From CAZAPO01 sp044841755 (lineage in GTDB: Bacteria > Bacteroidota > Bacteroidia > Flavobacteriales > Flavobacteriaceae), in the NCBI GenBank assembly GCA_044841755.1, contig JAXOFM010000003.1, positions 248,001 to 312,000 of the forward strand: a DNA stretch of 64,000 nt. The letters run 5' to 3'. The position numbers and the translations under genes were made by a program. Positions 63,945 to 64,000 of this stretch are shown here, in pieces. Below the pieces are notes generated by a model. That model had not been told where the DNA came from. It did not search any database and was given only the letters and a program-made list of their open reading frames with translations. Positions within the stretch are counted from its first letter, which is position 1; each line of letters opens with the position of its first letter.

Positions 63945-64000
63945 TTCTTTATAGGCTTCTTGTAGTTTTCTTGTGATGGGTCCTATTTCATCATCTCTAT
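63933..64000 (-). CDS. C-terminal end of a convergent gene (partial, unidentified)
   Basis: On the minus strand one frame is open from the right edge and ends with TAA at 63935-63933. About 21 residues are visible, ending DDEIGPITRKLQEAYKELKL. This overlaps the M23 gene end by 12 bases. The other two frames seen contain stops or little coding character. I do not recognise the protein from this tail. Confidence 0.55.
   Translation of the reverse strand, partial: RDDEIGPITRKLQEAYKELKL

Noticed and set aside
1..64000. CRISPR array, insertion sequence, prophage or integrative element
   Set aside because: I saw no regularly spaced repeats, transposase, integrase or phage structural genes in any frame; gene content is uniformly chromosomal.

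Overview
The window looks like a chromosomal segment of a marine-type member of the Flavobacteriia (Bacteroidota). It is AT-rich and gene-dense. Genes lack strong Shine-Dalgarno sequences, and several intergenic regions carry the Bacteroidota -7 box TAnnTTTG. The gene families are typical of the group: sortilin-like Asp-box propellers, LytS/LytTR two-component pairs, TonB receptors with carboxypeptidase-like N-terminal domains, DUF4251 and fused HisB. I see no rRNA, complete tRNA, insertion sequence, prophage or CRISPR array. I do not assign a genus.

Layout. 1-3982 is the distal part of a histidine operon (hisC end, hisB, hisH, hisA, hisF, hisIE) with overlapping or nearly touching genes. 4020-16000 holds mostly housekeeping and single genes: a TruA-like pseudouridine synthase, a DUF2461 protein, a 1004-aa Asp-box propeller protein, a LolA-like protein, a DUF72 protein, a secreted intradiol-dioxygenase-like lipoprotein, a fused formiminotransferase-cyclodeaminase, a YbdG-like MscS channel and an OmpA lipoprotein. 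16197-18704 pairs an EF-G paralogue that lacks the usual G3 histidine with a small helical protein. 18931-26841 is an accessory stretch: a DUF4251 lipoprotein, a methyltransferase with a signal peptide, a serine hydrolase, a radical SAM protein behind a large lipoprotein, and two small exported proteins.

26958-32976 is an overlapping operon transcribed leftward: amino-acid permease, aldo/keto reductase fused to RidA, and a second large Asp-box propeller protein. 33175-48064 is the most interesting region. It contains three separate LytS-type kinase / LytTR regulator pairs. Next to them on the minus strand are an ABC ATPase with an ABC-permease/M1-aminopeptidase fusion, an esterase/beta-lactamase-fold fusion, and a lipoprotein with a CocE-type hydrolase. 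The presumed target promoters have a TAnnTTTG-type -7 box, no recognisable -33 TTG, and direct repeats 20-21 bp apart upstream. This is the geometry expected of LytTR-activated promoters. One 41-bp block occurs twice, once before the kinase gene and once before the lipoprotein/hydrolase operon.

48257-64000 contains a secreted repeat protein, an esterase with a helical tail, a YbbA/YbbP-type ABC system divergent from a TesA-like lipoprotein, a Tat-exported class V aminotransferase-fold enzyme with a TonB receptor, a 54-aa single-span protein, a second TonB receptor, an eight-span membrane protein with a TIR-like soluble tail, and an M23/LysM peptidase. The window ends in the 3' end of a further minus-strand gene.

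All functional statements rest on reading the translated sequences and recalled family features; no database search was run.
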